From Microlunatus phosphovorus NM-1 (GTDB lineage Bacteria > Actinomycetota > Actinomycetes > Propionibacteriales > Propionibacteriaceae): a stretch of 64,000 nt of DNA. Below, piece after piece: positions 32,085-40,371 of the stretch. The stretch lies in the NCBI RefSeq assembly GCF_000270245.1, contig NC_015635.1:5619124-5683123 (forward strand). Direction: 5' to 3'. Position 1 is the first letter of the stretch. Every line of letters begins with the position of its first letter. The notes under the pieces were generated by a model that did not search any database, was not told the DNA's origin, and saw nothing but the letters and a program-made list of their open reading frames with translations. The position numbers and the translations under genes are program-made.

Positions 32085-34826
32085 GTGACGACTTCGGGTT
32101 TGGTCGCTGGGCTGGCGGCATTCGGTCGAGACGACGTGTCAGTGGTCGGCGGCAAGGCTGCCAACCTGGGTGAACTCATCGGTGCCGGGCTACCGGTGCC
32201 GCCCGGTTTCGTGGTGACCACCGCCGGCTATCAGGCGTACGTGGCCGCGAATGCGCTGCAGGATCGGATTGTCGCGCTGGTTCCCGACGCCGGGCTCGGC
32301 GACGACCAGGCGTACGAGGATGCTGCGGCCCAGATCGCCGAGCTGTTCGCCGGCGGCACCATGCCCGACGTGTTGCTGCAGGAGATCACCGACGCCTACC
32401 GCGAACTCGGTGAGCCGGCGGTGGCCGTACGCTCCTCCGCCACTGCGGAGGACCTGGCCGATGCGAGCTTCGCGGGTCAGCAGGACACCTACCTCAACCT
32501 GGTCGGCACGGCCGCCGTGCTGAACGCGGTACGCCGCTGCTGGGCATCACTGTGGACGGCCAGGGCGATGGCCTATCGGGCCCGGCAGGGCATCGACCCG
32601 GCCGAGGTGAGCCTGGCCGTTGTGATCCAGACTCTGGTCGACGCCGCGTCGTCCGGGGTGATGTTCACCGCCGACCCGGGGACGGGCCGCCGGGACCTGG
32701 TGCTGATCAGTGCTGCCTGGGGACTGGGCGAGGCCGTCGTCGGTGGGCTGGTCAACACCGACCAGCTCACCCTGGCCGGCGAGGATCTCACGATCAGCGA
32801 TCGGCATACCGCCGACAAGACGGTCCAGACGGTCCGCACCACCGACGGCACCGCCGAGATCGAAGTGCCGGCTGATCGGCGCAGTGCCGCCGTCCTGGAC
32901 GACACCGCCGCACGTACCCTCGCCGGGCTCGGGCGACGGATCGCCGAGCACTTCGGCAGTCCACAAGACATCGAATGGGTGCGCAGTACAAACGGTGAGC
33001 TGCTGATCGTGCAAGCCCGCCCGATCACCGCCCTGCCGGACCCGATCGGTCCGGTGCCGACGGATTGGCCGGTGCCTCATGACCACGCCTGGTACTTCCG
33101 GGCCAGCATCGTCGAGCAGCTGCCGGATCCCCTGACACCGCTGTTCGCCGAGGTGATCGACCCGGCGGTCACGGGCTCGATCACCTCCTTGATGAACGAG
33201 TTCATCGGGGCCGGGACGGTGCGGCCCGGCGATGTTCGGCTGCCGACCGTCAACGGCTATGCCTACTACGAGTACGCCAACGACAGTCTGTGGCGGGTGG
33301 CGCGCAAGTCGCCCGCCGCGTTACGCGGGGCGTACGGCCAGAAGGGCTTCGGCGGCCGGGCTCGGTGGGAGAACGTCTCCCGTCCCACCTATCAGGCCGC
33401 TGTCGACAGCTGGACCGGCCGCTCGCTGCGGGAGCTCAGCGCCGCCGAGCTGCTGGACGGCGTCGCCGAGCTGGTCCTGGCCGGCGCGATCTACTACACC
33501 GCGGTGCAGACGATCATCCCGCTGGCCGCGACCGCCGAGATCCTGCTGACCAGGTACTACGACGCGTTCATCCGTCGCGATGGGGACCCGCCCGCCGCGG
33601 GCCTGCTGCTCGGCTTCGACAGCGAGCCGATCCGTGCCGAACGGTCGCTGTGGGATCTGGCTCGTTGGGCACAGCAGCGGGCAGCACTGGCCGCCTGGCT
33701 GACGGCGACACCCGCCGATCAGGTCGTGTCGGCCCTGGGCCTCGGATCGGTCGCCGCGGACGAAGAGCTGCCCGAAGGCCTTGAATCCGAGGCGGCGGAA
33801 TTCGCGGCGCGCTTCACCCAGCACCTGGATGCGTACGGGCACGCGGTCTACAACCTGGACTTCGTCAACCCGGTGCCCGCCGACGACCCAGCACCGCTGA
33901 TCGACACGGTCCGGCTCTATCTGCAAGGCCAGGCCGGAGATCCTTACGAACGGCAGCGGCGGCTGCAGCAGAAACGGGATGCGGCCACCGTCGTCATCCG
34001 ACGCCGGATCGACCCGGTACGCCGCGGCCAGTTCGACTGGCTGCTCCGGCGAGCACAGGCGATCGCGCCGATCCGCGAAGATGCGCTCGCCGATGTCGGG
34101 CTGGCCTGGCCCCAACTCCGCCGGATGCTCGCCGAGCTCGGGCACCGGCTGGTCGCGGCGGGCGTGGTCGAGCAGGTCGACGACGTCTACTGGTGCCAGC
34201 GTGTCGAGATCGAGGCAGCACTGGCCGATGGTGATCGCCACGACCTGCGGGCCCTGATCGAGCAGCGTCGGGAGGTCTGGCGCGGGCAGCGCCGGGCGAC
34301 TCCACCCCAGCTGTTGCCCCAGGGCACCTGGATGGACAAGCTGGGCAGCATGATGCCGGCCACCATGACCGAGCAGACCGGCGACGTACTCACCGGCATC
34401 GGCGCCAGCAGTGGTCGGGTTACGGGCACCGCCCGAGTGCTGACCGGGCCGAGCGACTTCGCCCGCCTGCAGCCGGGCGAGATTCTCGTCGCCAGCATCA
34501 CCACTCCGGCGTGGACCTCGTTGTTCGCCCGCGCCGGCGCGGTGGTCACCGACATCGGAGGCCCGTTGAGTCACAGCTCGATCGTGGCCCGCGAGTACGG
34601 CATCCCGGCCGTGCTCGGCACCGCGGTCGCCACCCGCCGGATCACCGACGGGCAACAGATCACGGTCGATGGGGACACCGGCAAGGTGTATCTGGCCGAG
34701 CCGGCCTCAGCTCTGGTCGGTCCCGAGCATCGCCGTTTGAATCGCTGGTTGATCGCCGGCGGCACGGTTGCCGCGGTCGCCGGCAGCGCCGCCGCGGCGG
34801 TCATTCAGCGCCGCCGTCACCGCTGA
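32085..34826 (+). CDS. PEP-synthase / rifampicin-phosphotransferase-like enzyme
   Basis: Protein of 913 residues. The N-terminal ATP-binding domain (about 1-325) starts VVGGKAANLGELIGAGLPVP and contains AVRSSATAEDLADASFAGQQ as in PpsA, PPDK and Rph. The central domain (about 330-760) resembles the substrate domain of Rph. The swivelling phosphohistidine domain has GGPLSHSSIVAREYGIPAV (His near residue 829). The ATP-plus-His two-ended design transfers phosphate to a small molecule. There is no PEP-binding barrel of the PpsA type, so an Rph-like antibiotic- or metabolite-phosphorylating role fits better. The C-terminus ends in a hydrophobic helix and RRRHR, suggesting a membrane anchor. The GTG has AGGA close upstream. 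Confidence 0.7.
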   Translation: MTTSGLVAGLAAFGRDDVSVVGGKAANLGELIGAGLPVPPGFVVTTAGYQAYVAANALQDRIVALVPDAGLGDDQAYEDAAAQIAELFAGGTMPDVLLQEITDAYRELGEPAVAVRSSATAEDLADASFAGQQDTYLNLVGTAAVLNAVRRCWASLWTARAMAYRARQGIDPAEVSLAVVIQTLVDAASSGVMFTADPGTGRRDLVLISAAWGLGEAVVGGLVNTDQLTLAGEDLTISDRHTADKTVQTVRTTDGTAEIEVPADRRSAAVLDDTAARTLAGLGRRIAEHFGSPQDIEWVRSTNGELLIVQARPITALPDPIGPVPTDWPVPHDHAWYFRASIVEQLPDPLTPLFAEVIDPAVTGSITSLMNEFIGAGTVRPGDVRLPTVNGYAYYEYANDSLWRVARKSPAALRGAYGQKGFGGRARWENVSRPTYQAAVDSWTGRSLRELSAAELLDGVAELVLAGAIYYTAVQTIIPLAATAEILLTRYYDAFIRRDGDPPAAGLLLGFDSEPIRAERSLWDLARWAQQRAALAAWLTATPADQVVSALGLGSVAADEELPEGLESEAAEFAARFTQHLDAYGHAVYNLDFVNPVPADDPAPLIDTVRLYLQGQAGDPYERQRRLQQKRDAATVVIRRRIDPVRRGQFDWLLRRAQAIAPIREDALADVGLAWPQLRRMLAELGHRLVAAGVVEQVDDVYWCQRVEIEAALADGDRHDLRALIEQRREVWRGQRRATPPQLLPQGTWMDKLGSMMPATMTEQTGDVLTGIGASSGRVTGTARVLTGPSDFARLQPGEILVASITTPAWTSLFARAGAVVTDIGGPLSHSSIVAREYGIPAVLGTAVATRRITDGQQITVDGDTGKVYLAEPASALVGPEHRRLNRWLIAGGTVAAVAGSAAAAVIQRRRHR

Positions 34827-35049
34827 CTCACGCCCACTCCGGGTACGCACCTGTGAGCCATCGCACCTGCCTGCGCCACGTTCGCGAAATGGTCTGCGTC
34901 GATGCCCGCCGATGCCGTCGAGGAGGCCACTGCGGCAGGCTTCGACGGGCAAAGCCTGATGGACTGACACCGGCACACGATCTCCACGCGTGGTACACGA
35001 GCGACGACTTGGTTGTTGTTTCAGTTTCAGCATAGGTAGTATGTCTTGT
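34827..35049. other. Junction between core genes and the 35-39 kb island
   Basis: This stretch contains no convincing gene. A hairpin CAGGCTT / AAGCCTG (34936-34942 and 34952-34958, 9-base loop) could end the upstream transcript. Its right end carries the promoter of the next operon. A frame ending SMPADAVEEATAAGFDGQSL could be a decayed C-terminus but is too short to judge. Confidence 0.4.
35013..35042 (+). promoter_or_regulatory. Housekeeping-type, leaderless promoter of the island operon
   Basis: TTGTTG (35013-35018), an 18-base spacer and TAGTAT (35037-35042) form a good sigma-70-type promoter. The expected transcription start, 7 bases downstream, coincides with the GTG at 35050, implying a leaderless mRNA, which is common in actinobacteria. 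Confidence 0.55.
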
Positions 35050-35862
35050 GTGAGGGAGCGAGAGATTTACCCGAGCGCGCCTATCGTTCTGATGGCGATC
35101 GAGGTGCGGCACCCGCTGTGCGAACCACTTGACCGCAAGCAGGTGACGGACATGTCAGCGCGGGTCAAACACCTGCTGCCTCTGCCGAGTGAGATGAACG
35201 AGGTCTCAGTTACCGTGCAAGCTGGCTCCGATGGCCCACCAGTACAGCAGCAGGTCGTCAGGAGCTTCCCGCGGTGGACGAGTCGCGACAAGCGAACTGC
35301 CCTCTCGGTCCGCCCGGACAGCCTGGTGATCGAAACCACCAACTACGGCAGCTACGACAGGATGCGTGAACTACTCGACATCGTGCTCCTGGCCCGCCTG
35401 GCCGTCGCAGCCCCAGCCGGAGTCGAGCGGATCGGGCTTCGGTACATCGATGAAATCAGGGTTCCAGCAGAGAACGGCAGCAGCGTTCCCACGTGGGAGC
35501 AGTGGGTGGACGCCTCCTTGCTGGGACCCGCGCACGTCGGTGCGGAGCTGAGCCTCGTACCGGTTGTCAACGAAGGGGTCTTCGTTTTCTCGGGAGGCAG
35601 CGATCACGCACTGGTTCTCAGGTACGGCGCGCAGAGCGACTACGCCGTGCAGTCGACGCCCGACCTGCGTCGCCCACTCCCGCCTCCGGGGCCCCTGTTC
35701 AAGTTGGACATCGACAGCTTCTGGCAAGCAGCCGACGAGGTACCAGAGTTTGACGTGGATCTCATCCTGCGCCAGGCCGACGCACTACATGAGCCGGTGC
35801 GAGGGGTGTTTGAGAGCGTGATTACCGATCGACTACGAGAGGAAGTGTTGCGAAATGACTGA
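35050..35862 (+). CDS. TIGR04255-like family protein, first gene of island operon
   Basis: Protein of about 270 residues. The N-terminus REIYPSAPIVLMAIEVRHP, followed by ERIGLRYIDEIRVP in the middle and FKLDIDSFW near residue 215, is laid out like TIGR04255 proteins (YPNAPL.EV...R, RIGLRYIN). That family has no settled function but recurs in mobile and defence-associated loci. The GTG at 35050 is chosen because the promoter predicts a leaderless transcript starting there; an ATG at 35041 overlaps the -10 box. It overlaps the next gene by 8 bases. Third-position GC is lower than in flanking core genes. Confidence 0.6.
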   Translation: MREREIYPSAPIVLMAIEVRHPLCEPLDRKQVTDMSARVKHLLPLPSEMNEVSVTVQAGSDGPPVQQQVVRSFPRWTSRDKRTALSVRPDSLVIETTNYGSYDRMRELLDIVLLARLAVAAPAGVERIGLRYIDEIRVPAENGSSVPTWEQWVDASLLGPAHVGAELSLVPVVNEGVFVFSGGSDHALVLRYGAQSDYAVQSTPDLRRPLPPPGPLFKLDIDSFWQAADEVPEFDVDLILRQADALHEPVRGVFESVITDRLREEVLRND

Positions 35863-36517
35863 CACGTCGGTGCGAAACGCCGCTGTCGAGTCGGCGTTGG
35901 GAACGCGCGCAACCGCGGGCGACTCCACGTTCCGTCGGAACCTGACGGAGACGCGACTCACACCACCTCGTCTCACGACGACGGAAGTTGGCGGAATCCG
36001 GGGCGTAGCCCGCGCACTCCGCGACGATGTCGACGACCTTCACAAGCGCACCCACGAAAACGAGTGGCGCAAGGCGGCAGCTGAACGCGGCAAGGCCAGC
36101 GTGATGTCAATGCTTACGGAGCTTGCTGATCTCGGATTCGCTTGGCGCGACATCGCACGGATGGTCGGCGTGAGCGTGCCCGCAGTGCAGAGGTGGCGGA
36201 AAGGCGAGAAGGCATCGGGTGACAGCCGCCATCGGATTGCAAGCTTGCTTGCTGCTTGCGACCTGATCACAAGTCACTACATGGTCGACGAGATTGCATC
36301 CTGGTTCGAGATGCCACTCTCTTCTTCTGCTCCCGTCACGCCGATCGTGCTCTACGCAGCTAATCGCGCTGACCTTGTTTTCGAGTTTGCGAGCGGTCAC
36401 GTAGACCCCGAAGCGCTGCTGTCGGAGTTCGACCCCGACTGGCGCGAACGGTACCGATCAGACTTCGAGGTCTTCGAGGCGGGCGACGGCAACCGCTCGA
36501 TTCGCATGAAGGGTTGA
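35855..36517 (+). CDS. Helix-turn-helix protein, second gene of island operon
   Basis: Protein of 220 residues. After a polar N-terminus (1-60), residues 85-125 form a helix-turn-helix (LADLGFAWRDIARMVGVSVP then AVQRWRKGEKASG) followed by a helical stretch RIASLLAACDLI. This resembles Xre/MbcA-type antitoxins and phage-type regulators. The C-terminal part (150-220) has YAANRADLVFEFASGHVDPE and may be a separate partner-binding domain. Translation is coupled to both neighbours. In a toxin-antitoxin reading this would be the antitoxin or regulator; that is inference. Confidence 0.6.
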   Translation: MTDTSVRNAAVESALGTRATAGDSTFRRNLTETRLTPPRLTTTEVGGIRGVARALRDDVDDLHKRTHENEWRKAAAERGKASVMSMLTELADLGFAWRDIARMVGVSVPAVQRWRKGEKASGDSRHRIASLLAACDLITSHYMVDEIASWFEMPLSSSAPVTPIVLYAANRADLVFEFASGHVDPEALLSEFDPDWRERYRSDFEVFEAGDGNRSIRMKG

Positions 36518-36520
36518 TCT

Positions 36521-37303
36521 TTGAGCAAAGACCTCGAATCCCCGTACGCAGAGGGTGTCTCAGACTGGGACGCCCTCTACCGTGCGCGCGGTGACGAGGT
36601 CTCGGCGACCCGACCGATCTTCACAGGTGACATCTTCACCGGAGTGCTCCTGCCCGGATCGACCGGCAAGACCAAGGCGCGCTCGGTTGTAGTGCTTCAA
36701 CACCCTTGCTCAATGCGCACGAACGGGGTCGACCTTGCCTGGCAGGTCCTCGTTGCCGAGGTGACTAATCGCAAGGAGATCGACGAACCCGGCTGGACGG
36801 ACGGAAACTTCAACCTGATGCCGCTGCCCGACATCCGGCCCGACGTGACGACCCAGAGCCAGCACCAGGCGGCGAACTTCGACAACCTCTACACAGTGGC
36901 ACCCGCCGACTTGACCTCGCGAATCGCCTCTCTGTCACCGTTCGGAGTGAACCTCCTTCTTCAGCGCTGGGTGCACTACAGCTCCCGTGTCGTGGTGCCC
37001 ACCCACACGTTCCACGAGCAGACCGTTGCCTTCTACGAGGAAGCCGACCTGATCGAGGACTGGTGCGACGAAGCGGGCGGCGATGATCTACGGGAAGAGA
37101 CCCAGGCGTGTCTGGACTGGTTGCGCGCCGACCGGGACGGCTCGACCTATCAGGAACTGCTGAAGAACCCGCAGTCACACAGCATGATCCGCCGCGCGAT
37201 GCGCCAAGAACTGAAAGAACGGAACCGCGCTGAGAACAACAGACCTCACGAAGGTTCAGGCAACCCTGTGGGGTTGTCCCCACCATTGCGTCACTTCGAG
37301 TGA
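36521..37303 (+). CDS. Unknown protein with QHPC motif, third gene of island operon
   Basis: Soluble protein of 260 residues that I do not recognise. It begins with an acidic helix, then ARGDEVSATRPIFTGDIFTG and ARSVVVLQHPCSMR. The GD(I/V)...VVVLxHxC pattern suggests a small SH3-like barrel with a conserved His and Cys. The middle (NFDNLYTVAPADLTSRIASL) and a charged helical C-terminus follow. The TTG start lies 3 bases after the previous stop. It converges with the XRE gene with no gap. As the last gene of the operon it could be the effector, but no catalytic site is proven. Confidence 0.55.
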   Translation: MSKDLESPYAEGVSDWDALYRARGDEVSATRPIFTGDIFTGVLLPGSTGKTKARSVVVLQHPCSMRTNGVDLAWQVLVAEVTNRKEIDEPGWTDGNFNLMPLPDIRPDVTTQSQHQAANFDNLYTVAPADLTSRIASLSPFGVNLLLQRWVHYSSRVVVPTHTFHEQTVAFYEEADLIEDWCDEAGGDDLREETQACLDWLRADRDGSTYQELLKNPQSHSMIRRAMRQELKERNRAENNRPHEGSGNPVGLSPPLRHFE

Positions 37304-37588
37304 CTACCTGCCAAGGGCCACTCCTCCCGGTTCTGGCGGGAGAAGCTCCGACACAGAGATCCCCATGACCTCGGCGAGGGCGACGACGGTGCGTAGCCGG
37401 GGGTTGGCCGGAGTTCCCGGGTTGGACTCTCCCTTCTCCAACTTGCGGTAGGTGAACGCGGTAATGCCGGCGGCGACTGCGAGCCGCTCCTGGCTGAGGC
37501 CGTTTCGCACGCGCTCGCGGTGAAGTCGCACCCCGAGTTCGCGGGCGTAGGCAGCCCACGAGTCGCCATCGGGAGTGCGAGGAACCAC
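37304..37588 (-). CDS. XRE-family transcriptional regulator
   Basis: Protein of 94 residues with a Cro/cI-type helix-turn-helix: GVRLHRERVRNGLSQERLAV, then AAGITAFTYRKLEKGESNPG and LRTVVALAEVMGISVSELL. It is a single-domain DNA-binding protein. It lies divergent from the two-gene unit at 37687-38804, and the 98-base gap contains two overlapping perfect palindromes, so it probably represses that unit and itself. GTG start. Confidence 0.85.
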   Translation of the reverse strand: MVPRTPDGDSWAAYARELGVRLHRERVRNGLSQERLAVAAGITAFTYRKLEKGESNPGTPANPRLRTVVALAEVMGISVSELLPPEPGGVALGR

Positions 37589-37617
37589 AAATCGAGCCTG
37601 TCGGCCCTGTAGGGTTC

Positions 37618-37637
37618 ACATGCGCATGTATACATGC
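37618..37637. promoter_or_regulatory. Overlapping palindromes, likely XRE operator
   Basis: ACATGCGCATGT (37618-37629) and GCATGTATACATGC (37624-37637) are both perfect palindromes and share six bases. They lie 30 bases upstream of the XRE start and 50 bases upstream of the divergent gene, a typical operator position. Confidence 0.65.
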
Positions 37638-37686
37638 TGATTTTGAGTGGATGACGCTCTTCCGCTCTCGGTGAGAGGTGACACCA

Positions 37687-38454
37687 GTGGTTGAACCGCA
37701 GTCCGGAAGCGACGCTGCCGAGGAAGTGCAGTATCTGACCCAGGTGGTCAAGACGATGCGCGGCAGGGAAGCCCGCACTAGGTCGAAGATGGAGAACCAG
37801 GGCTGGGAGCTCGTCTCCCAGAACCAAGGGACGCTCCTGACAGGGATGATCTTCCGACGCCCGAAGCCGAAGAACCCGCTGCTCCAGATCTTCCGAGCCC
37901 TCTCATCGGCTTGGGCGTCATTTCGACGCCTGGCGCCCAAGAGTCAACTGATCGCATCTGGTGTAGTCGCAGCCGTTCTGCTGGCAGGGATCGTCGGTGT
38001 CTCCGTTGCGGCATCGGGAGGTGGAGCGGCCCCGGAAGCCGCTCCCGCTGCTCCGACTCCGACACCCGAGGCGACCCCAACCCCTTCGCAGATGCCAACG
38101 CCGTCGGAGACTCCTTCCGAACCGACGATCACTGACATCACCGTCGACAAGCTTCTCGACAAGCTGAACTCCCCTGGCATGGGCGGAATCCAGCTCGGCG
38201 ATCAGTTCAGGGTGACCGCTGAGCTGTTCGAGTCCGATGCTTGGGGAAAGGGGGCATCGGGAGACTACTCGGTGATGCTCAAGGCCAAGGACGGTGCCGA
38301 CGACTTGCTTGTCTTCGTGGAGGAGTCCGACGCAGACGAGTGGACCGACGGGACGAAGGTCGAGATGGTTCTGGAGACGGTCGAGGTGACGATCAGCGGC
38401 GAGACGACAGATGGATGGCTGAAGGCTCGTTCGGTGAAGACATTTTCCGAATAA
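37687..38454 (+). CDS. Single-pass membrane protein of unknown function with OB-like outer domain
   Basis: Protein of about 255 residues. The cytoplasmic N-terminal part (1-60, MENQGWELVSQNQGTLLTGM and IFRRPK) resembles small actinobacterial DUF domains. A transmembrane helix (about 91-112) is followed by a Pro/Thr-rich linker (PTPTPEATPTPS) and an outer beta-rich domain (LGDQFRVTAELFESDAWGKG; VEMVLETVEVTI) that may be an OB-like fold. GTG at 37687 has GAGAGG 9 bases upstream. It is probably controlled by the divergent XRE regulator. The next gene overlaps its end. Confidence 0.6.
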   Translation: MVEPQSGSDAAEEVQYLTQVVKTMRGREARTRSKMENQGWELVSQNQGTLLTGMIFRRPKPKNPLLQIFRALSSAWASFRRLAPKSQLIASGVVAAVLLAGIVGVSVAASGGGAAPEAAPAAPTPTPEATPTPSQMPTPSETPSEPTITDITVDKLLDKLNSPGMGGIQLGDQFRVTAELFESDAWGKGASGDYSVMLKAKDGADDLLVFVEESDADEWTDGTKVEMVLETVEVTISGETTDGWLKARSVKTFSE

Positions 38455-38804
38455 CCTCCAAGGAGGAGAAGGGGGCCGCGTCAGGTGCAGACCTCCTCAA
38501 AGCGCTGAAGGACCATGTGGAGGGGCTGAACGGGGCAGCCGGCGCAACTGTTATCGACAGCATCGAGAACGGCAGCACAAGGGACGTCTACTACATCAAC
38601 CTGAATCTCATGTTGGCGTCTGCCACGACGCTAGAGGCTCAGACCCTCATCCGGACGATCAACCAGCAGCTCGTCGATCGGGCCAAGGCTGAGGGCGCGG
38701 GCACAGTCAGCCTGAAGTACTACCTCGCCGGATCTGTTGTCGCCGAGAACCGGCGCATCATGGATCCCTCGGACGTGAGCTTCAAGGGCGTCCTGGACAA
38801 CTAA
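38415..38804 (+). CDS. Small unknown protein overlapping the preceding gene
   Basis: Protein of about 129 residues that reads as a compact alpha/beta domain: DLLKALKDHVEGLNGAAGAT, RDVYYINLNLMLASATTLEA, QTLIRTINQQLVDRAKAEGA, TVSLKYYLAGSVVAENRRIM. The ATG at 38415 overlaps the previous gene by 40 bases in another frame. The exact start is uncertain, but the body from about residue 20 has good coding character. Family not recognised. Confidence 0.5.
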   Translation: MAEGSFGEDIFRITSKEEKGAASGADLLKALKDHVEGLNGAAGATVIDSIENGSTRDVYYINLNLMLASATTLEAQTLIRTINQQLVDRAKAEGAGTVSLKYYLAGSVVAENRRIMDPSDVSFKGVLDN

Positions 38805-38822
38805 GGGCCGCGACTACTCGCC

Positions 38823-38960
38823 TCACGAGTTGGCAGCGCGTCGTTTCGTCGTCACAGGTTCCGCGTCCGCACACACCGTGCCCTGATGCACCCCGAGCCG
38901 GCGGGCAATTTGTGATCACGTGGATGCCGTGTGGTCGTTTTCAAGGACTGGGAGGCGATC
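38823..38960 (-). pseudogene. Remnant of an HTH protein (recombinase/transposase-like)
   Basis: Minus-strand translation gives SQIARRLGVHQGTVCADAEP followed by VTTKRRAANS and a stop at 38823. This is a helix-turn-helix like that at the end of serine recombinases and transposases. A stop codon interrupts the frame just before the Ser (TAST then stop), and no further domain is present. Probably the relic of the element that brought the 35-39 kb island. Confidence 0.4.
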
Positions 38961-39014
38961 CTGACCTAGAACTCCCCATCCTCGATCCGGGCCCCTCCCC
39001 GGCGACAGCCGAGC

Positions 39015-40253
39015 TCAGAAGTTGTCCGGGCAATAGGGCTTGATCGGCCAGTCGAAGGCCAGAGCCATTTCCGCCACCGATCCCGGCGTGTGCTCGGTGA
39101 CCAGTCCCGCGCGATGCAGCGCGGCCAGGGAAACCCCGCCCAGATAGATCGCGCCGAGTTCACGGATGCCCAGCCTCAGATCCGGCTGCCGATTCTCGAC
39201 CCGAGTCACCTGAGCCGGCGAACCGGCTTCAGCCACGATCCGGAAGACGCCCTGGTTGTGCTCCAACAGCTGGTCAGAGACCTCGATCACCAGATCGAGC
39301 GCGGTGCTGTAGCGGCGGGACTGCAAGGCGCGGGGCAGATCGACGATCCGGACATAGACGCTGTCACTGAACACCATGTCCAGAGCGCGCGGATCGGCGA
39401 GTAGGTGGCGGAGTGGCTCATCGACGGCAACACTGCTCACCTTGAGCCGGCGGATCAGATCGAGATCGAGCAGGAATCGCCACAGCGCAGCCCTGGCCGG
39501 CGTGTCGACCGCATCGATCTCGACGACCTCCACCTCGCCGGCCACCTGTTCGCCGTTCCAATCCGAGCAGACCTTGAACCGGGCGTAACCGGCGAGCTCA
39601 CCAGACGCTGCGGAGTACAGGGCGTACCGAACTGCAGGTGAGCCGTGCCGATCCTCAGGTCGGTCGAGCAGATCCCGCTCCCAGAACACCGCCGGCCGGT
39701 CCAACGCACCTGGGCGATCCGGCAACAGCCGAGCATGCAGGGTGGGCGTCGCCGCGGCGAACTCCTCCTTGGTCACCTCCTCGACCCAACCGTCGCCTAC
39801 CTCGGCCCACGGCCCGAACTCCAGGTCCCGGGTCTGTCCGCTCACCAGCAGTCGCGGGACCGCGCTGCCATATCCGAACCGGCCGTAGATCGACGACTCC
39901 GAGGCCCAGAGCAGGGCCACCGGCTCCTGACGGCGATGCAGGTCGGCCAGCTGGTGTCGCATCATGGCCGTCAGCAGGCCCCGTCGACGATGAGTGGGCG
40001 CCACAGTGACGGTCGTGACCGCTCCGATCGGCACCGATCCGCCAGGCGTGGTCAGCTGACGGGTGTAAGCGGCACAGGTCGCCACCCATCGCCCGTCGAC
40101 GGTGAACCCGAAGCACCGGTCGAACTCGAACAGCCGCCGATCGAGATCCCAGCGATCCAGACTGAGATTGTCGCTGTGGAAGCCGCGAATCACCGCGCGC
40201 AGAAAGTCCTGTCGCTGCTGCTCGTCCGGACCCGCCTCGGTCAAGGTGGGCAT
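39015..40253 (-). CDS. Eis-like GNAT N-acetyltransferase
   Basis: Protein of 412 residues with the tripartite Eis plan. The N-terminal GNAT domain has VTVAPTHRRRGLLTAMMRHQ (acetyl-CoA pyrophosphate loop) and LWASESSIYGRFGYG. A second GNAT-like domain and a C-terminal sterol-carrier-like domain (LRLGIRELGAIYLGGVSLAA) follow, ending in PDNF, where the C-terminal carboxylate of Eis proteins acts in catalysis. Eis enzymes acetylate amines, including aminoglycosides. An ATG at 40283 is an alternative start. No partner genes are evident. Confidence 0.85.
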   Translation of the reverse strand: MPTLTEAGPDEQQRQDFLRAVIRGFHSDNLSLDRWDLDRRLFEFDRCFGFTVDGRWVATCAAYTRQLTTPGGSVPIGAVTTVTVAPTHRRRGLLTAMMRHQLADLHRRQEPVALLWASESSIYGRFGYGSAVPRLLVSGQTRDLEFGPWAEVGDGWVEEVTKEEFAAATPTLHARLLPDRPGALDRPAVFWERDLLDRPEDRHGSPAVRYALYSAASGELAGYARFKVCSDWNGEQVAGEVEVVEIDAVDTPARAALWRFLLDLDLIRRLKVSSVAVDEPLRHLLADPRALDMVFSDSVYVRIVDLPRALQSRRYSTALDLVIEVSDQLLEHNQGVFRIVAEAGSPAQVTRVENRQPDLRLGIRELGAIYLGGVSLAALHRAGLVTEHTPGSVAEMALAFDWPIKPYCPDNF

Positions 40254-40371
40254 CGGCGGTCGGGGACGGTGAGTGCCTGCCATCGGACCAGTCAACAGCG
40301 TCCGCAGGCGACGCCGCCACCGGGTTACCGAGTCAGAAAGGTCGTGCCCGACGGCAGCGGTCGAGAGCGGT

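Noticed and set aside
34862..34965. C-terminal fragment of a lost protein before the island (frame ending SMPADAVEEATAAGFDGQSL)
   Set aside because: The frame looks protein-like but is too short and unmatched to any family I know; chance cannot be excluded.
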